DNA of 64,000 nt, from positions 36,553 through 100,552 of IMG/VR virus record IMGVR_UViG_3300012036_000005, one strand, 5' to 3'. The translations under genes and the position numbers were made by a program. The notes beneath the pieces were generated by a model, which did not search any database, was not told the origin of the DNA, and was given only the letters and a program-made list of their open reading frames with translations. The stretch comes from a virus. Positions 47,869-56,304 of this stretch are shown here, in pieces. Each line of letters begins with the position of its first letter. Positions within the stretch are counted from its first letter, which is position 1.

Positions 47869-47903
47869 TAATAATAATTAAATACAAGTGGAGAAACTGT
47901 AAC

Positions 47904-48060
47904 ATGATCGTTTTTAAATTTAAGAAAGTAGCAAATGGAGAATTTGCTTGCTTTACAAAAAAAGTCTCCGTTTATCTTTGTAGTGTCTGACTCTAAATAT
48001 AAAGCATTGGCCAAAGCTAAAGAAGCTTTAGCTTTTTATAAGACTGCAACAAAAGCATAA
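47904..48060 (+). pseudogene. small gene interrupted at an A7 run
   Basis: ATG 47904 opens IVFKFKKVANGEFACFTKK, then the frame ends early. One base less in the A7 run at 47957-47963 would continue into SPFIFVVSDSKYKALAKAKE and a stop at 48058-48060. The restored protein is about 51 residues. It may be a slippage site, a mutation or a homopolymer sequencing error. Confidence 0.55.
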
Positions 48061-48070
48061 GGAGATAAAA

Positions 48071-48301
48071 ATGAGCTGTCAAAAGTGCTACAATGATCGA
48101 ATCTTTGAGGTTGCCGGCAAAAGTAGTGACCTAAATAATTTTTCTTTTAAGGGAAAAGAGGATGACGGTTACTTGCCAACCGTAAAAGGAATTTGCGGTG
48201 GTGATTATTTTGATATGAAAATTTGTCTGGAATGCGGGCAAGTTCAAGGTTCTTTTCCGTTGCCTGATCCTAAAATTGGAGACGATGAAGACTACGAATA
48301 A
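48071..48301 (+). CDS. zinc-ribbon protein
   Basis: A 76-residue protein with SCQKCYN and ICLECGQ forming two CxxC knuckles and an acidic tail. A TAAGGAGATAAAA site precedes it. The function is unknown. Confidence 0.62.
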   Translation: MSCQKCYNDRIFEVAGKSSDLNNFSFKGKEDDGYLPTVKGICGGDYFDMKICLECGQVQGSFPLPDPKIGDDEDYE

Positions 48302-48309
48302 CATTAATA

Positions 48310-48386
48310 CGGGGTTTAGCTTAGTCTGATAAAGCGCCTGGTTTGGGACCAGGAGATCGTAGGTTTGAATCCTACAACCCCGACCA
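48310..48386 (+). tRNA. tRNA-Pro(TGG), second copy
   Basis: Anticodon loop TTTGGGA, acceptor CGGGGTT/AACCCCG, CCA encoded. Sequence differs from the copy at 35493, so not a recent duplicate. Confidence 0.92.
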
Positions 48387-48407
48387 ATTTTACTAAAGGA
48401 TATTAAA

Positions 48408-49067
48408 TTGACCAACCGACTTATATTCGTGAGACACGGGCAATCTACAGGAAATGAAAATCACGACATGTATAAATATCCTGATTCTGCTGTTGCGTTA
48501 ACTACGCTTGGTATCAAACAGGCAATCAATGCAGGTGAACAATTAAAGGGGTTAATGCAATCAGGTTATTTTAACTGGAGATGGCATGAGGTACATGCTT
48601 TTTCAAGTTCTTATACAAGGGCAAAACAGACAGCTCGAGTTGTGCTTGACATAATGAATCTAAGACATGTCCAACCAATTGAATCTCCGGGTATTAATGA
48701 AAGAAGGCATGGAGACAAATCAGGATTACTTCCTGAAAATGAACATTTAGTAAAGAAAGATGCTTATTGGAGGCCTGGGGCAGGCGGCGAGACAATGGTT
48801 GAATGTAGATCACGGTTTGGTGCTTGGTATAGAAATCATGCAGAATTCCTACTAACAGATTCAGACGTTATTCTTTTCATGCACGGTGAACTAATGATGG
48901 CAGGGCAATCATATATACTTGGAACTTCTGAAGATGAGATAATGAAGATGCCGTCTAGAAATGCTGTTCCGGTAATTTATGAACGTGATGTTTCTACTGG
49001 TGTCTATACACAATCGGATTATAAGTTTGAACAATTTGATCCGACTACCGAAGACAGGATAAGATAA
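48408..49067 (+). CDS. histidine phosphatase (phosphoglycerate-mutase fold)
   Basis: A 219-residue protein starting at TTG (48408) after TAAAGGATATTAAA; the next Met is inside the conserved core. LIFVRHGQSTGNE holds the phospho-His RHG motif, AFSSSYTRAKQTA the second Arg, and LFMHGELMM the second His. Complete for the family; the substrate is unknown. Phage members are known but rare. Confidence 0.85.
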   Translation: MTNRLIFVRHGQSTGNENHDMYKYPDSAVALTTLGIKQAINAGEQLKGLMQSGYFNWRWHEVHAFSSSYTRAKQTARVVLDIMNLRHVQPIESPGINERRHGDKSGLLPENEHLVKKDAYWRPGAGGETMVECRSRFGAWYRNHAEFLLTDSDVILFMHGELMMAGQSYILGTSEDEIMKMPSRNAVPVIYERDVSTGVYTQSDYKFEQFDPTTEDRIR

Positions 49068-49106
49068 AAGAATACCTTGTAACACACAACAGAAGGGATT
49101 TATAAA

Positions 49107-49169
49107 ATGAAGAAGCTTGTAACCATTCTTGCCGCAGTAGCAATAGCCGGAACACTAACGGCTAAGTAA
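49107..49169 (+). CDS. 20-residue signal-peptide-like micropeptide
   Basis: KKLVTILAAVAIAGTLTAK after the Met, with AGAAGGGATT upstream. It is a signal peptide with nothing after it. Either a micropeptide or the stump of a lost exported protein. Confidence 0.4.
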   Translation: MKKLVTILAAVAIAGTLTAK

Positions 49170-49173
49170 TAAC

Positions 49174-49247
49174 GCGGGTGTAGCTCAATGATAGAGCCAC
49201 TGCCTTCCAAGCAGAAGACGAGGGTTTGATTCCCTTCACCCGCTCCA
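49174..49247 (+). tRNA. tRNA-Gly(TCC)
   Basis: Anticodon loop CTTCCAA, acceptor GCGGGTG/CACCCGC, CCA encoded. Confidence 0.93.
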
Positions 49248-49263
49248 TAAAGAGGGCCGCCCG

Positions 49264-49689
49264 ATGAAAACAGAAGACATGTATTCTATTTTGACCGAGT
49301 ATGTTCTTACTAAGAACATACTCGATTATATTTGGGATAAGATTGAAATTTACAATTCGGAGGGTAATACTGTTAATGAAGTTACGTGGAGAGATAAAAA
49401 TCACTTTTTAGAGTCTTCAATAAAAAGATTGAAGAATAAGCGTCCTTATTCGAGAGAATCTCGAACAAAACTACCCGATGGTTCGATTCTTCGAACATTT
49501 AGAACAACTAGTCTTTATGCGATTAGAGATTGGGAGTTTAACATTGTTGAAAAAGATAATGCAATCATTTCGATAACACACAACGAACCAAAATATATAG
49601 AAGCTGTTTCTAAGAGAGCAGAATTTTGCTCAAAACACAAAGAACAAGTATCTTTCACTAGAACTGGTGTAAAGGTAACTTATATTTAA
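49264..49689 (+). CDS. hypothetical protein
   Basis: A 141-residue protein of mixed charge, just upstream of the RF1-like gene (10-base gap). An alpha/beta-like fold; no motif is recognised. Confidence 0.5.
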   Translation: MKTEDMYSILTEYVLTKNILDYIWDKIEIYNSEGNTVNEVTWRDKNHFLESSIKRLKNKRPYSRESRTKLPDGSILRTFRTTSLYAIRDWEFNIVEKDNAIISITHNEPKYIEAVSKRAEFCSKHKEQVSFTRTGVKVTYI

Positions 49690-49699
49690 GGAGAGAAAA

Positions 49700-50398
49700 A
49701 TGCGTAAACTAATTGAAATTCGATCTGCAGAAGGCGGATCAGACAGTCAGCTTTTTGTAAGTGATTTGGCTGCTGCATATCAAAAGATGGCTCTCCGAGA
49801 AGGTTGAACTTATCGAGTCGTAGAGGAACGTCCTAACGGCTCGGGACATTTTATGATTGCTATTGAAATAGATGGCAAGAATATCCAAAAATTAAATCAA
49901 GAAGCCGGTGGACATCGAATACAACGAGTTCCACCAACTGAAAAACGAGGACGTGTCCATACCTCAACTGTTACAGTAGCTGTCTTGTCTAAAGAAGAAA
50001 ATGTTGATCCAAAATATGAAATGCTAGAAGACCACCATTTCTATGTAGAATGGTTTAGCGGATCAGGTGCTGGAGGCCAACATCGAAACAAACATCAAAA
50101 TAGCTGCCGATATTATCATATTCCTACAGGATTGGTAGAAACAAGGCAGGGACGCAGCAGAGATACTAACTTACGCAATGCAAAAACCGCGCTTGTAGCG
50201 CGGCTACAAGAGGCTACAAGCGGGTTGCAAGCGCAAGCGCAAGCAACAACACGCAAAGCACAAGTAGGATCCGGAATGCGTGGAGATAAAAAACGAACGT
50301 ATCGTTTTCAAGATGATCAAGTAATTGATCACGAAACCGGAAAGACTGCTAGTACGAAAAAAGTAATGCGAGGCAGCTTTCGAGAACTTTGGAAGTAA
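49700..50398 (+). CDS. RF1-like release/rescue factor with an in-frame UGA
   Basis: The reading frame from ATG 49700 (strong site AAGGAGAG) to TAA at 50396-50398 would encode 232 residues with TGA at codon 36 (49805-49807). Before it lies LIEIRSAEGGSDSQLF, after it the domain 2 signature GGHRIQRVPPTEKRGRVHTS with the PxT codon-reading motif of RF1 (UAA/UAG), and GSGAGGQHRNKHQNS with the peptide-releasing GGQ. RF1 domain 1 is missing, as in RF-H-type factors. The TGA sits where RFs have the W of a GW motif. Without readthrough, only the part from ATG 49853 (181 residues, lacking part of domain 2) could be made. Confidence 0.85.
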
Positions 50399-50400
50399 AT

Positions 50401-50559
50401 ATGAAAGTACCAAAAAAATATCGCGGCGAAAATTATACTATTACACAATCTCGAAAAGAAGAAAGAGAGAAATGCATCGCCTGCAATGGTAGCGGTCGAT
50501 ATGATCACAATGGATCTCCAAAGTGTAATCAGTGTAATGGAACAGGAAAAAATGTATAA
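50401..50559 (+). CDS. small DnaJ-type zinc protein
   Basis: A 52-residue protein with CIACNGSG and CNQCNGTG, the CxxCxGxG pairs of the DnaJ cysteine-rich domain (one zinc module). It overlaps the next gene by 8 bases. Possibly an RNA or protein chaperone accessory. Confidence 0.7.
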   Translation: MKVPKKYRGENYTITQSRKEEREKCIACNGSGRYDHNGSPKCNQCNGTGKNV

Positions 50560-50767
50560 ACAATGTGTATTAAGAAAAGAAAACACAGAGCAAACAAGTT
50601 GGATACCAGAAAGGTTTGCAAAAGTTGGTAACATCCTTCGTCTCATTGAAGATGATGGATGGCTTGTGGTGCATGTAGGCACGGAACTATCCGATGAACA
50701 AGTGCATGAACAGAAGAAGCGTATTCACCAAGGTGTATTTCCTTCAATTGTTAAAATGAAAGAATAA
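50552..50767 (+). CDS. small conserved-type phage protein
   Basis: A 71-residue protein read from ATG 50552 (YKQCVLRKENTEQTSWIPERF, GWLVVHVG). The tswIPe-FAkvG and dGW-V pattern recurs in T4-type marine phages. The function is unknown. Confidence 0.65.
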   Translation: MYKQCVLRKENTEQTSWIPERFAKVGNILRLIEDDGWLVVHVGTELSDEQVHEQKKRIHQGVFPSIVKMKE

Positions 50768-50771
50768 GGCA

Positions 50772-51058
50772 ATGATTCGAAATGATTCTGATGAAAGTCT
50801 ATTTACAGGAACAATCGAGACAATGGATATATAGTCAGTGAAAGTCTATTAGAAGATGTAATGTTTCAAGTGGATGTAAAAGATGGTGTTATACTTGATA
50901 ACACCATTCGGGTAGATAAAAATAAGGATTATTTTCAAAAACTTAATCAAGAACTATGGTTTAAATTTGCATTGGAATCTATTCAAAATTACGATGTGTT
51001 CAATGCAATAGATTCCAGCGGCAACATTCTGTATGATGCGGCATATAATGATAAGTAA
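50772..51058 (+). pseudogene. small gene, probably frameshifted
   Basis: Frame A from ATG 50772 (IRNDSDESLFTGTIE) ends at 50832. Frame B, open across the same place, continues RDNGYIVSESLLEDV and the 65-residue ORF from ATG 50861 to 51058. The joined product would be about 95 residues. The part from 50861 may be translated alone, but has no ribosome site. Confidence 0.5.
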
Positions 51059-51069
51059 TTTAAAAGTTT

Positions 51070-51147
51070 GGCGGTATAGCTCAGTCCGGTTAGAGCAGCG
51101 GGATCATAATCCGTGTGCCGGGGGTTCAAATCCCTCTACCGCTACCA
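51070..51147 (+). tRNA. elongator tRNA-Met(CAT)
   Basis: Anticodon loop ATCATAA; the sequence around it (GCGGGATCATAATCCGTGTG) and acceptor GGCGGTA/TACCGCT resemble alphaproteobacterial elongator tRNA-Met. CCA is encoded. Confidence 0.85.
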
Positions 51148-51154
51148 ATTTTAA

Positions 51155-51385
51155 AATTAATTGTATACATTGAGGATATGAGCAATTTCTAAACCGTGCA
51201 TTTTGGATATCCGATTTTGACAGATAATAGCATTTGGTTTTAATTTCAAATTTAGTTATTAACTGGTTGTTTAGATTAATCTAAACTGGAGAGAGAAGAG
51301 AATGTATACAATTTAAATAGTCTACCTGATATAAAAGGACTAATATAATTAGCATGTCTTTTGAGAAAAGATCTTTGGGTATAGA
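51155..51385 (+). ncRNA. structured RNA between tRNAs
   Basis: A perfect 13-bp long-range helix AATTGTATACATT/AATGTATACAATT (about 51159-51171 with 51300-51312) encloses a TTTAGA/TCTAAA hairpin and others. An AGTCTA/TAGACT pair follows. No ORF. Unclassified. Confidence 0.5.
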
Positions 51386-51390
51386 CTAAT

Positions 51391-51467
51391 GGGTCTCTAG
51401 CTCAATTGGTTAGAGCACTGGTCTCATAAGCCGGCGGTTCTGGGTTCAAGTCCCAGGGGACCCACCA
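51391..51467 (+). tRNA. tRNA(CAT), candidate tRNA-Ile2 for TilS
   Basis: Anticodon loop CTCATAA, acceptor GGGTCTC/GGGACCC, CCA encoded. With an initiator-like (37257) and an elongator-like (51070) CAT tRNA also present, this third one is the likely lysidine substrate reading AUA. Confidence 0.8.
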
Positions 51468-51526
51468 AATTACTAAACGCATTATATACAAATTGGATTA
51501 AAAATTATCGTAAAACAGATGATTTA

Positions 51527-51745
51527 ATGGAATATCCAGAAACTGAAGAATTTCGTAATATAATGATTCAATTAATGAACAGATCAAAATCTGGCGAAGA
51601 CGAAATGACTATGAAAATTCAAAGGCCAATTGGATTTCGTGGTAAAACTAGAATTGTTGGCATACTTGATCCAGAAAAACAAAAGGTTTTGTATAGAGGT
51701 CAAAATATCAATATTGACCTCACAAAGATCTTTCACCAATTATAA
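51527..51745 (+). CDS. hypothetical protein
   Basis: A 72-residue protein; the frame is open upstream to the tRNA end, so the gene may be a truncated remnant. ATG 51527 is not preceded by a clear ribosome site. It contains RPIGFRGKTRIVGILDPEKQ. Confidence 0.45.
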   Translation: MEYPETEEFRNIMIQLMNRSKSGEDEMTMKIQRPIGFRGKTRIVGILDPEKQKVLYRGQNINIDLTKIFHQL

Positions 51746-51777
51746 ATTTGTATATTTTAATTCTTAAGAATTTCTTA

Positions 51778-51803
51778 TTGACTTTTTCTTGAAATGCTAT
51801 ATT
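51778..51803 (+). promoter_or_regulatory. possible promoter
   Basis: TTGACT and TATATT with a short 14-base spacer, also TTTATAAAT just downstream; drives uvdE. Weak assignment. Confidence 0.5.
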
Positions 51804-51834
51804 ATTTATAAATGCTTAGAAACAAGGATCAATA

Positions 51835-52857
51835 ATGTTTGACCAATCAATTCAAAGAATTGGATTTGCCTGTAAATATATGCACACAAATCGATCATTG
51901 AAAAAAGCTCTCTTAGAAGATTTAGAACGTCCTTTTAATGGTAGATCAACTACCAAAGCTTGGCTCGATCGACAGACCAAATCCGTAGCTGAGCAAAGGT
52001 TACATGAGATAATTAATGACAACATCAAATCTTACAAGAAGTTAATAGAATATGTTGGAACATTAGATCCACAATTGCGTATGTTAAGATTAGGTTCTGA
52101 CCTACTTCCTTTGTTTACAGAGAATACATGGAGCAAATTTTATACTCAAGATATCCTTGATGATATTGAAAAGAGACTTTTTCAGGTTGGGCAAAGTGCG
52201 AGAGACCTTGATATCAAACTTTCAATGCATCCCGGTCAGTTTACAGTATTAGCAAGCGAAAGTGATGATATAGTAAGCAAGTCAATTGAAGAGATGGAAT
52301 ATCATGCTTTGGTTGCACGTTTTATGGGATTTGCAAAAGAATTTCAAGATTTTAAAATAAATGTACATATAAGTGGTCGACGTGGTCCTGCAGGGATCAA
52401 ATCCGCTTTGTTAAAAATGTCGCCGGAAGTTCAAAATACAATAACTATAGAGAATGACGAAAACGCATGGGGTATTAACGATAGTCTTGAACTTGAAAAA
52501 GACTGTGCTCTTGTTCTTGATGTTCATCACCATTGGTGTCGTGAGGGAACTTATTTACAAGCAACAGATGATAGATATAAACGTATAATTGATTCGTGGC
52601 GTGGTATAAGACCAACTATACATTATTCACAAAGTAGAGAAGATTATTTAATTGGACACTGTCCAAATACTTTACCAGATAAAACAAATTTGCTAGCGGC
52701 TGGCTATAAGAAAGGCAAGTTAAGAGCACATTCAGACATGATGTGGAATAACGCTTGTAATGATTATGTTTCTAATTTTTGTCCAACCGCGGATATAATG
52801 GTAGAGGCAAAAAATAAAAATATTGCCAGTCGTGCATTATTTGAAACTTTATATTAA
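51835..52857 (+). CDS. uvdE: UV damage endonuclease UvdE
   Basis: A 340-residue TIM-barrel endonuclease. IGFACKYM starts the barrel, LRMLRLGSDLLPL follows, and metal-site motifs LSMHPGQFTVL, VHISG, ITIENDE, LVLDVHHHWC and PTIHYSQSR are present. UvdE nicks DNA 5' of pyrimidine dimers and other lesions, a route distinct from T4 DenV. It suits a phage of sunlit water. It is monocistronic and is followed at once by tRNA-Val. Confidence 0.92.
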   Translation: MFDQSIQRIGFACKYMHTNRSLKKALLEDLERPFNGRSTTKAWLDRQTKSVAEQRLHEIINDNIKSYKKLIEYVGTLDPQLRMLRLGSDLLPLFTENTWSKFYTQDILDDIEKRLFQVGQSARDLDIKLSMHPGQFTVLASESDDIVSKSIEEMEYHALVARFMGFAKEFQDFKINVHISGRRGPAGIKSALLKMSPEVQNTITIENDENAWGINDSLELEKDCALVLDVHHHWCREGTYLQATDDRYKRIIDSWRGIRPTIHYSQSREDYLIGHCPNTLPDKTNLLAAGYKKGKLRAHSDMMWNNACNDYVSNFCPTADIMVEAKNKNIASRALFETLY

Positions 52858-52858
52858 A

Positions 52859-52933
52859 GGGCCTGTAGCTCAGGGGTAGAGCGTCTGCTCGACACGCAGG
52901 ATGTCAGAGGTTCAAATCCTCTCAGGCCCACCA
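52859..52933 (+). tRNA. tRNA-Val(GAC)
   Basis: Anticodon loop TCGACAC with C instead of the usual T at position 33; acceptor GGGCCTG/CAGGCCC, CCA encoded. Confidence 0.85.
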
Positions 52934-52934
52934 T

Positions 52935-53270
52935 TTAAGATCTGCTTTGCCAGAAAGCTTTTGCATCTTTGCTATTGTTAGGATCAGGTATAATTTTTTC
53001 ACCTGTTAATTTTTCGGCATAATTGTAGAGTGCAGTTGCTAAACCTTTTCGCCTATGGTCAGGTTCAATTTCTACCGAACCAATATATTGATTATTGTGT
53101 TCTGGATCTCTACCCCAATTAAATTCTCCAGCAAATTCTTCATTGTAGAAAACAGAGATGGATCCACCTTCAAAATCTTCTACAGTGTATTCAAAGGTAT
53201 AGTCACCTTTTTTCCAAACTTTTGTAGCATCAAACATTTCTCTAAGGAACATACAATATTTAGTTGACAT
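52935..53270 (-). CDS. GNAT-like acetyltransferase
   Basis: A 111-residue minus-strand protein. YIGSVEIEPDHRRKGLATALY is the acetyl-CoA-binding motif A (V-x-x-x-x-R-R-x-G-x-A), followed by a helix. It is short but complete for a core GNAT. The plus-strand promoter at 53264 overlaps its start. Confidence 0.78.
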   Translation of the reverse strand: MSTKYCMFLREMFDATKVWKKGDYTFEYTVEDFEGGSISVFYNEEFAGEFNWGRDPEHNNQYIGSVEIEPDHRRKGLATALYNYAEKLTGEKIIPDPNNSKDAKAFWQSRS

Positions 53271-53292
53271 TTCATATATTATGTTTTATTAT
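53264..53292 (+). promoter_or_regulatory. sigma70-type promoter
   Basis: TTGACA (53264-53269), a 17-base spacer and TATTAT (53287-53292), for the P-loop kinase. Confidence 0.8.
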
Positions 53293-53335
53293 AATAATCT
53301 AAAGTTAAATAAATTTTCCTAACAGGAACCAAGAA

Positions 53336-53854
53336 ATGAACATTAGTGAGCTTGACGATTTCGCGTTCAAATATCCAACTTACATACTTGTAGCTGGAGG
53401 TATTGGTGTTGGCAAATCTCATGTTCTCTCAAAATACATATCAAAAATTCCTATAGTTGATATTGATAATGAAATCGCAAAATTAGCATTATCTTATACT
53501 CATGAGAATTTGTTAATTGCGAGAAAATCTATCAACAAAAAGATAGATTTTTTGAAAGCAAACCATGAGAGTTTTGTTGCTATGGGCACGGCAGCTGATA
53601 CAGCATTCACTATTAATAGATTGTTATGGGCTAGAGATGATAATTTTCATACTGTCTTGCTTCATATTACTTGTCCTGTTGAACAAGCAATTTCTCAAAA
53701 TGAACAACGAAGGAATCAAGGTAGACGAGCAGTACCAATAGAAGATGAATACCTTATTACAAGAACTGCGACAGAGTCAGCAGTGACTGTCTCTATCGTT
53801 TCTCCAACCGATCTAGTAGATCATTATATACATTACGATAACACAAGGATTTAA
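53336..53854 (+). CDS. P-loop kinase-like protein
   Basis: A 172-residue protein. Walker A GGIGVGKSH at residues 22-30, VDIDNEIAKLA with two Asp, and NEQRRNQGRRAVPIEDEYL near residue 122, a lid with several Arg. The layout resembles zeta-toxin or polynucleotide kinases. The substrate is unknown; an RNA kinase would be a candidate to complement the broken PNK gene. AACAGGAACC precedes the ATG. Confidence 0.72.
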   Translation: MNISELDDFAFKYPTYILVAGGIGVGKSHVLSKYISKIPIVDIDNEIAKLALSYTHENLLIARKSINKKIDFLKANHESFVAMGTAADTAFTINRLLWARDDNFHTVLLHITCPVEQAISQNEQRRNQGRRAVPIEDEYLITRTATESAVTVSIVSPTDLVDHYIHYDNTRI

Positions 53855-53855
53855 A

Positions 53856-54068
53856 ATGGGTATCGAAGCTTTAGGATTGTTGATTTTGTTGAGCACAGGA
53901 GATGTGCTCAACACAGATTATGTAAATTATATGACTCAAGCTGCATATGGAAAAGTGTGTTCAATTCATACTGAAGGTGCTATTCATTATGTAAAATTAC
54001 CTTGCAAAACAATTTTTGAAGAAATCAAACTGGCAACAGAAACTTTTGAAAGCAAAGAGATCAAATAA
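53856..54068 (+). CDS. hypothetical protein
   Basis: A 70-residue protein one base after the kinase stop, with a hydrophobic start (IEALGLLILLSTG) that may be a signal or membrane segment. The function is unknown. Confidence 0.5.
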   Translation: MGIEALGLLILLSTGDVLNTDYVNYMTQAAYGKVCSIHTEGAIHYVKLPCKTIFEEIKLATETFESKEIK

Positions 54069-54072
54069 AAAC

Positions 54073-54101
54073 TTGACAAATCAAATTATATATTGTACTA
54101 T
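54073..54101 (+). promoter_or_regulatory. sigma70-type promoter with late-type box
   Basis: TTGACA (54073-54078), a 17-base spacer and TACTAT (54096-54101), running into TATAAATA (54101-54108). It drives tRNA-Val and the CCA enzyme. Confidence 0.8.
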
Positions 54102-54116
54102 ATAAATATAAACAAA

Positions 54117-54192
54117 GGGCTCTTAGCTTAGCGGCTAAAGCATCTGCTTTACACGCAGAAGATCGTAAGTTCGAGTCTTACAGGGCCCACCA
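54117..54192 (+). tRNA. tRNA-Val(TAC)
   Basis: Anticodon loop TTTACAC, acceptor GGGCTCT/AGGGCCC, CCA encoded. Confidence 0.93.
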
Positions 54193-54211
54193 TACTCCTT
54201 AAGAGGATATC

Positions 54212-55375
54212 ATGTCCGAAATAAAAAAATTAGAAATTGAAAAATTTCAAACACCTGCTGTTATGAAATTAAAACAAATAATGGAAGATGCAGGACATGA
54301 AATTCGCATTGTTGGAGGAGCGGTCCGCGACTTAGTCTTGGGTAAGGAACCCAAGGATATTGATATGGCAACTGACGCCACTCCTGATGAAATGATCAAA
54401 ATTTTTCTTCGTGCGGATATTCGGTATGAACCAACGGGCTTGCACCATGGCACGCTCACAATCATCATAGATGGAGAGATATTCGAAATTACCACGCTTC
54501 GGACTGATAAAGAGACGGATGGACGACACGCTATAGTAGAGTTTACCCGTAACTGGAAAACCGACGCGGAGCGTCGTGATCTCACTTATAACGCTATGAG
54601 TGTTGACCTTAATGGCAACCTCTACGATTATTTCAATGGCGTTGATGACCTTCGTGCAGGTCGTAGTAAGTTCGTTGGTGATACTGCAACTCGTATAGAA
54701 GAAGATTATCTTCGAATTTTGCGTTATTTTAGATTTCAATGTCAGTTAGATAATCCACATTGGGACTCTGATACGATTAAAATCATCAGAGAAAAAACAC
54801 CTAATCTTGTTAAGATTAGTGGAGAACGTATCTGGGCTGAAATGTCTAAAATTTTAAAATCTCAAAAAGTATATCCATGTATGAGGTATATGTACGAAAC
54901 AGATGTACTTGATTATATCTCTTTGTCATTATCTTTTGACGATGTTACTAAGGTTTTAACTTTTAGAAAAGTTTCTAACGATCCTATAATTATTTTAGCT
55001 AGTTTAATTGGTGATTTAGACAAACTTGCTGTTATAAAAGAACGTTGGAAGATTTCAAATGAAGAATATAAATTAATTAACTTTTTGTTATCGAATAAAG
55101 ATACAACTTTAGACAATCTCTTTATTAGAGCAGGATTGTCTCGTGGATATCCACGTAGATATTTCTCTGCTCTTGCATTATTTAAGGGTAATAAAGTTTT
55201 ATCAGAGTTTGCTGAGACTTGTGAAATCCCATTGTTTCCTGTTACGGGAAAAGATTTATTTTCAATAGGAATGAATCAAGGTCCTGATATGGGAAGAGCA
55301 TTAGATTTAATGAGAGATAAATGGGAAAAGTCTAATTTTACACTTGACAAATCACAATTACTTGCTATTATATAA
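54212..55375 (+). CDS. cca: CCA tRNA nucleotidyltransferase
   Basis: A 387-residue class II nucleotidyltransferase. [20 protein letters not shown] then DMATDA gives the catalytic GG...DxD; motif [34 protein letters not shown] and the following helical domain match bacterial CCA enzymes. It adds or repairs the CCA end of tRNA. At least two tRNAs here (36026, 39608) lack encoded CCA, so the phage may need it. It is cotranscribed with tRNA-Val(TAC), and ClpP follows. Confidence 0.94.
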   Translation: MSEIKKLEIEKFQTPAVMKLKQIMEDAGHEIRIVGGAVRDLVLGKEPKDIDMATDATPDEMIKIFLRADIRYEPTGLHHGTLTIIIDGEIFEITTLRTDKETDGRHAIVEFTRNWKTDAERRDLTYNAMSVDLNGNLYDYFNGVDDLRAGRSKFVGDTATRIEEDYLRILRYFRFQCQLDNPHWDSDTIKIIREKTPNLVKISGERIWAEMSKILKSQKVYPCMRYMYETDVLDYISLSLSFDDVTKVLTFRKVSNDPIIILASLIGDLDKLAVIKERWKISNEEYKLINFLLSNKDTTLDNLFIRAGLSRGYPRRYFSALALFKGNKVLSEFAETCEIPLFPVTGKDLFSIGMNQGPDMGRALDLMRDKWEKSNFTLDKSQLLAII

Positions 55376-55397
55376 GCACAACAAAAGGAACAAAAAA

Positions 55398-56006
55398 TTG
55401 CTAGTAGAACAGAACAACTTGGTACCGATGGTAGTTGAAGACTCGGGCCGAGGCGAGCGTGCCTTTGATATCTATAGTCGATTGCTACGTGAACGTATTG
55501 TTTTCTTAAATGGACCAGTAGATGATTATTCAGCTAATCTAATCTGTGCTCAGATGCTTTATCTTGAATCGGAAAACGATAGCAAGGATATTAGCCTTTA
55601 TATTAATTCACCTGGTGGACATATAACATCTGGTATGGCAATCTTTGATACAATGAATTTTATCAAACCAGACGTGAGTACACTAGTTATGGGGCAAGCA
55701 TGTTCAATGGGATCATTTCTGTTGTCAGCTGGTACAAAAGGAAAGAGATACAGTTTGCCAACAGCACGGATAATGATTCATCAACCAAGTGGTGGCACAA
55801 GAGGACAAGTAACTGACATTGAAATCTCTTATCGAGAGATTCAACGTGTAAAGGAACAGCTGACCGGTTTCTACGCTAAACATAGCACAACTGGAAAGAA
55901 ATATGAAGAATTTCTTGAAGCTATGGAACGAGATCGTTTTATGAGTGGCGAAGAAGCTCGTGATGTTTGGGGCATTGTTGACCAAGTTGTTGAGAAGCGT
56001 CCTTAA
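55398..56006 (+). CDS. clpP: ClpP protease subunit
   Basis: A 202-residue ClpP read from TTG 55398, placed by AAAAGGAACAA; the longer ATG frame starts inside cca. The catalytic Ser is in [11 protein letters not shown], His in IMIHQPSGG and the Asp in a downstream VTDIEI segment; [15 protein letters not shown] is the oxyanion-hole region. The full-length core lacks an obvious propeptide. With ClpS (8328) and a phage tmRNA whose tag ends LAA, it suggests the phage supplements host ClpAP/ClpXP. No Clp ATPase is seen here. Confidence 0.93.
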   Translation: MLVEQNNLVPMVVEDSGRGERAFDIYSRLLRERIVFLNGPVDDYSANLICAQMLYLESENDSKDISLYINSPGGHITSGMAIFDTMNFIKPDVSTLVMGQACSMGSFLLSAGTKGKRYSLPTARIMIHQPSGGTRGQVTDIEISYREIQRVKEQLTGFYAKHSTTGKKYEEFLEAMERDRFMSGEEARDVWGIVDQVVEKRP

Positions 56007-56025
56007 AGTTTAATAAATAGAATAT

Positions 56026-56101
56026 GCTGGCGTGGCACAGTTGGTAGCGCAAGGGTTTTGTAAACCTTAGGTCGGGAGTTCGAGTCTCTCCGCCAGCACC
56101 A
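56026..56101 (+). tRNA. tRNA-Thr(TGT)
   Basis: Anticodon loop TTTGTAA, stem AGGGT/ACCTT, acceptor GCTGGCG/CGCCAGC, CCA encoded. Confidence 0.92.
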
Positions 56102-56115
56102 GTTTTGGTATTAAA

Positions 56116-56283
56116 ATGATAATATGCAGTTGCAGAAATATCAGTACTAATGATTTTAATTCTTTGAAAGAATTAAAAGAAAGACTGTTTAAAAATGACG
56201 CAGAATGCGGAACTTGTCAAGAAGATATAGAATTACTTTTTGATGAAGTAGATAATATAAAACAACTAGTGAAAGAGCTATAA
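56116..56283 (+). CDS. BFD-like [2Fe-2S] protein
   Basis: A 55-residue protein matching bacterioferritin-associated ferredoxin: IICSCRNIS (CxC) and CGTCQEDI (CxxC) at the usual spacing, with a helical end. Bfd supplies electrons to release iron from bacterioferritin. Could add to iron supply with the heme oxygenase, which also frees iron; no direct link is visible. Confidence 0.72.
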   Translation: MIICSCRNISTNDFNSLKELKERLFKNDAECGTCQEDIELLFDEVDNIKQLVKEL

Positions 56284-56304
56284 AGCTAAAGGAGAAAAAT
56301 AGTT

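Noticed and set aside
49700-49850. RF2-type programmed +1 frameshift in the release factor gene
   Set aside because: The frame after the UGA is the same as before it, and the factor has the RF1 PxT motif, so readthrough rather than frameshifting would be needed.
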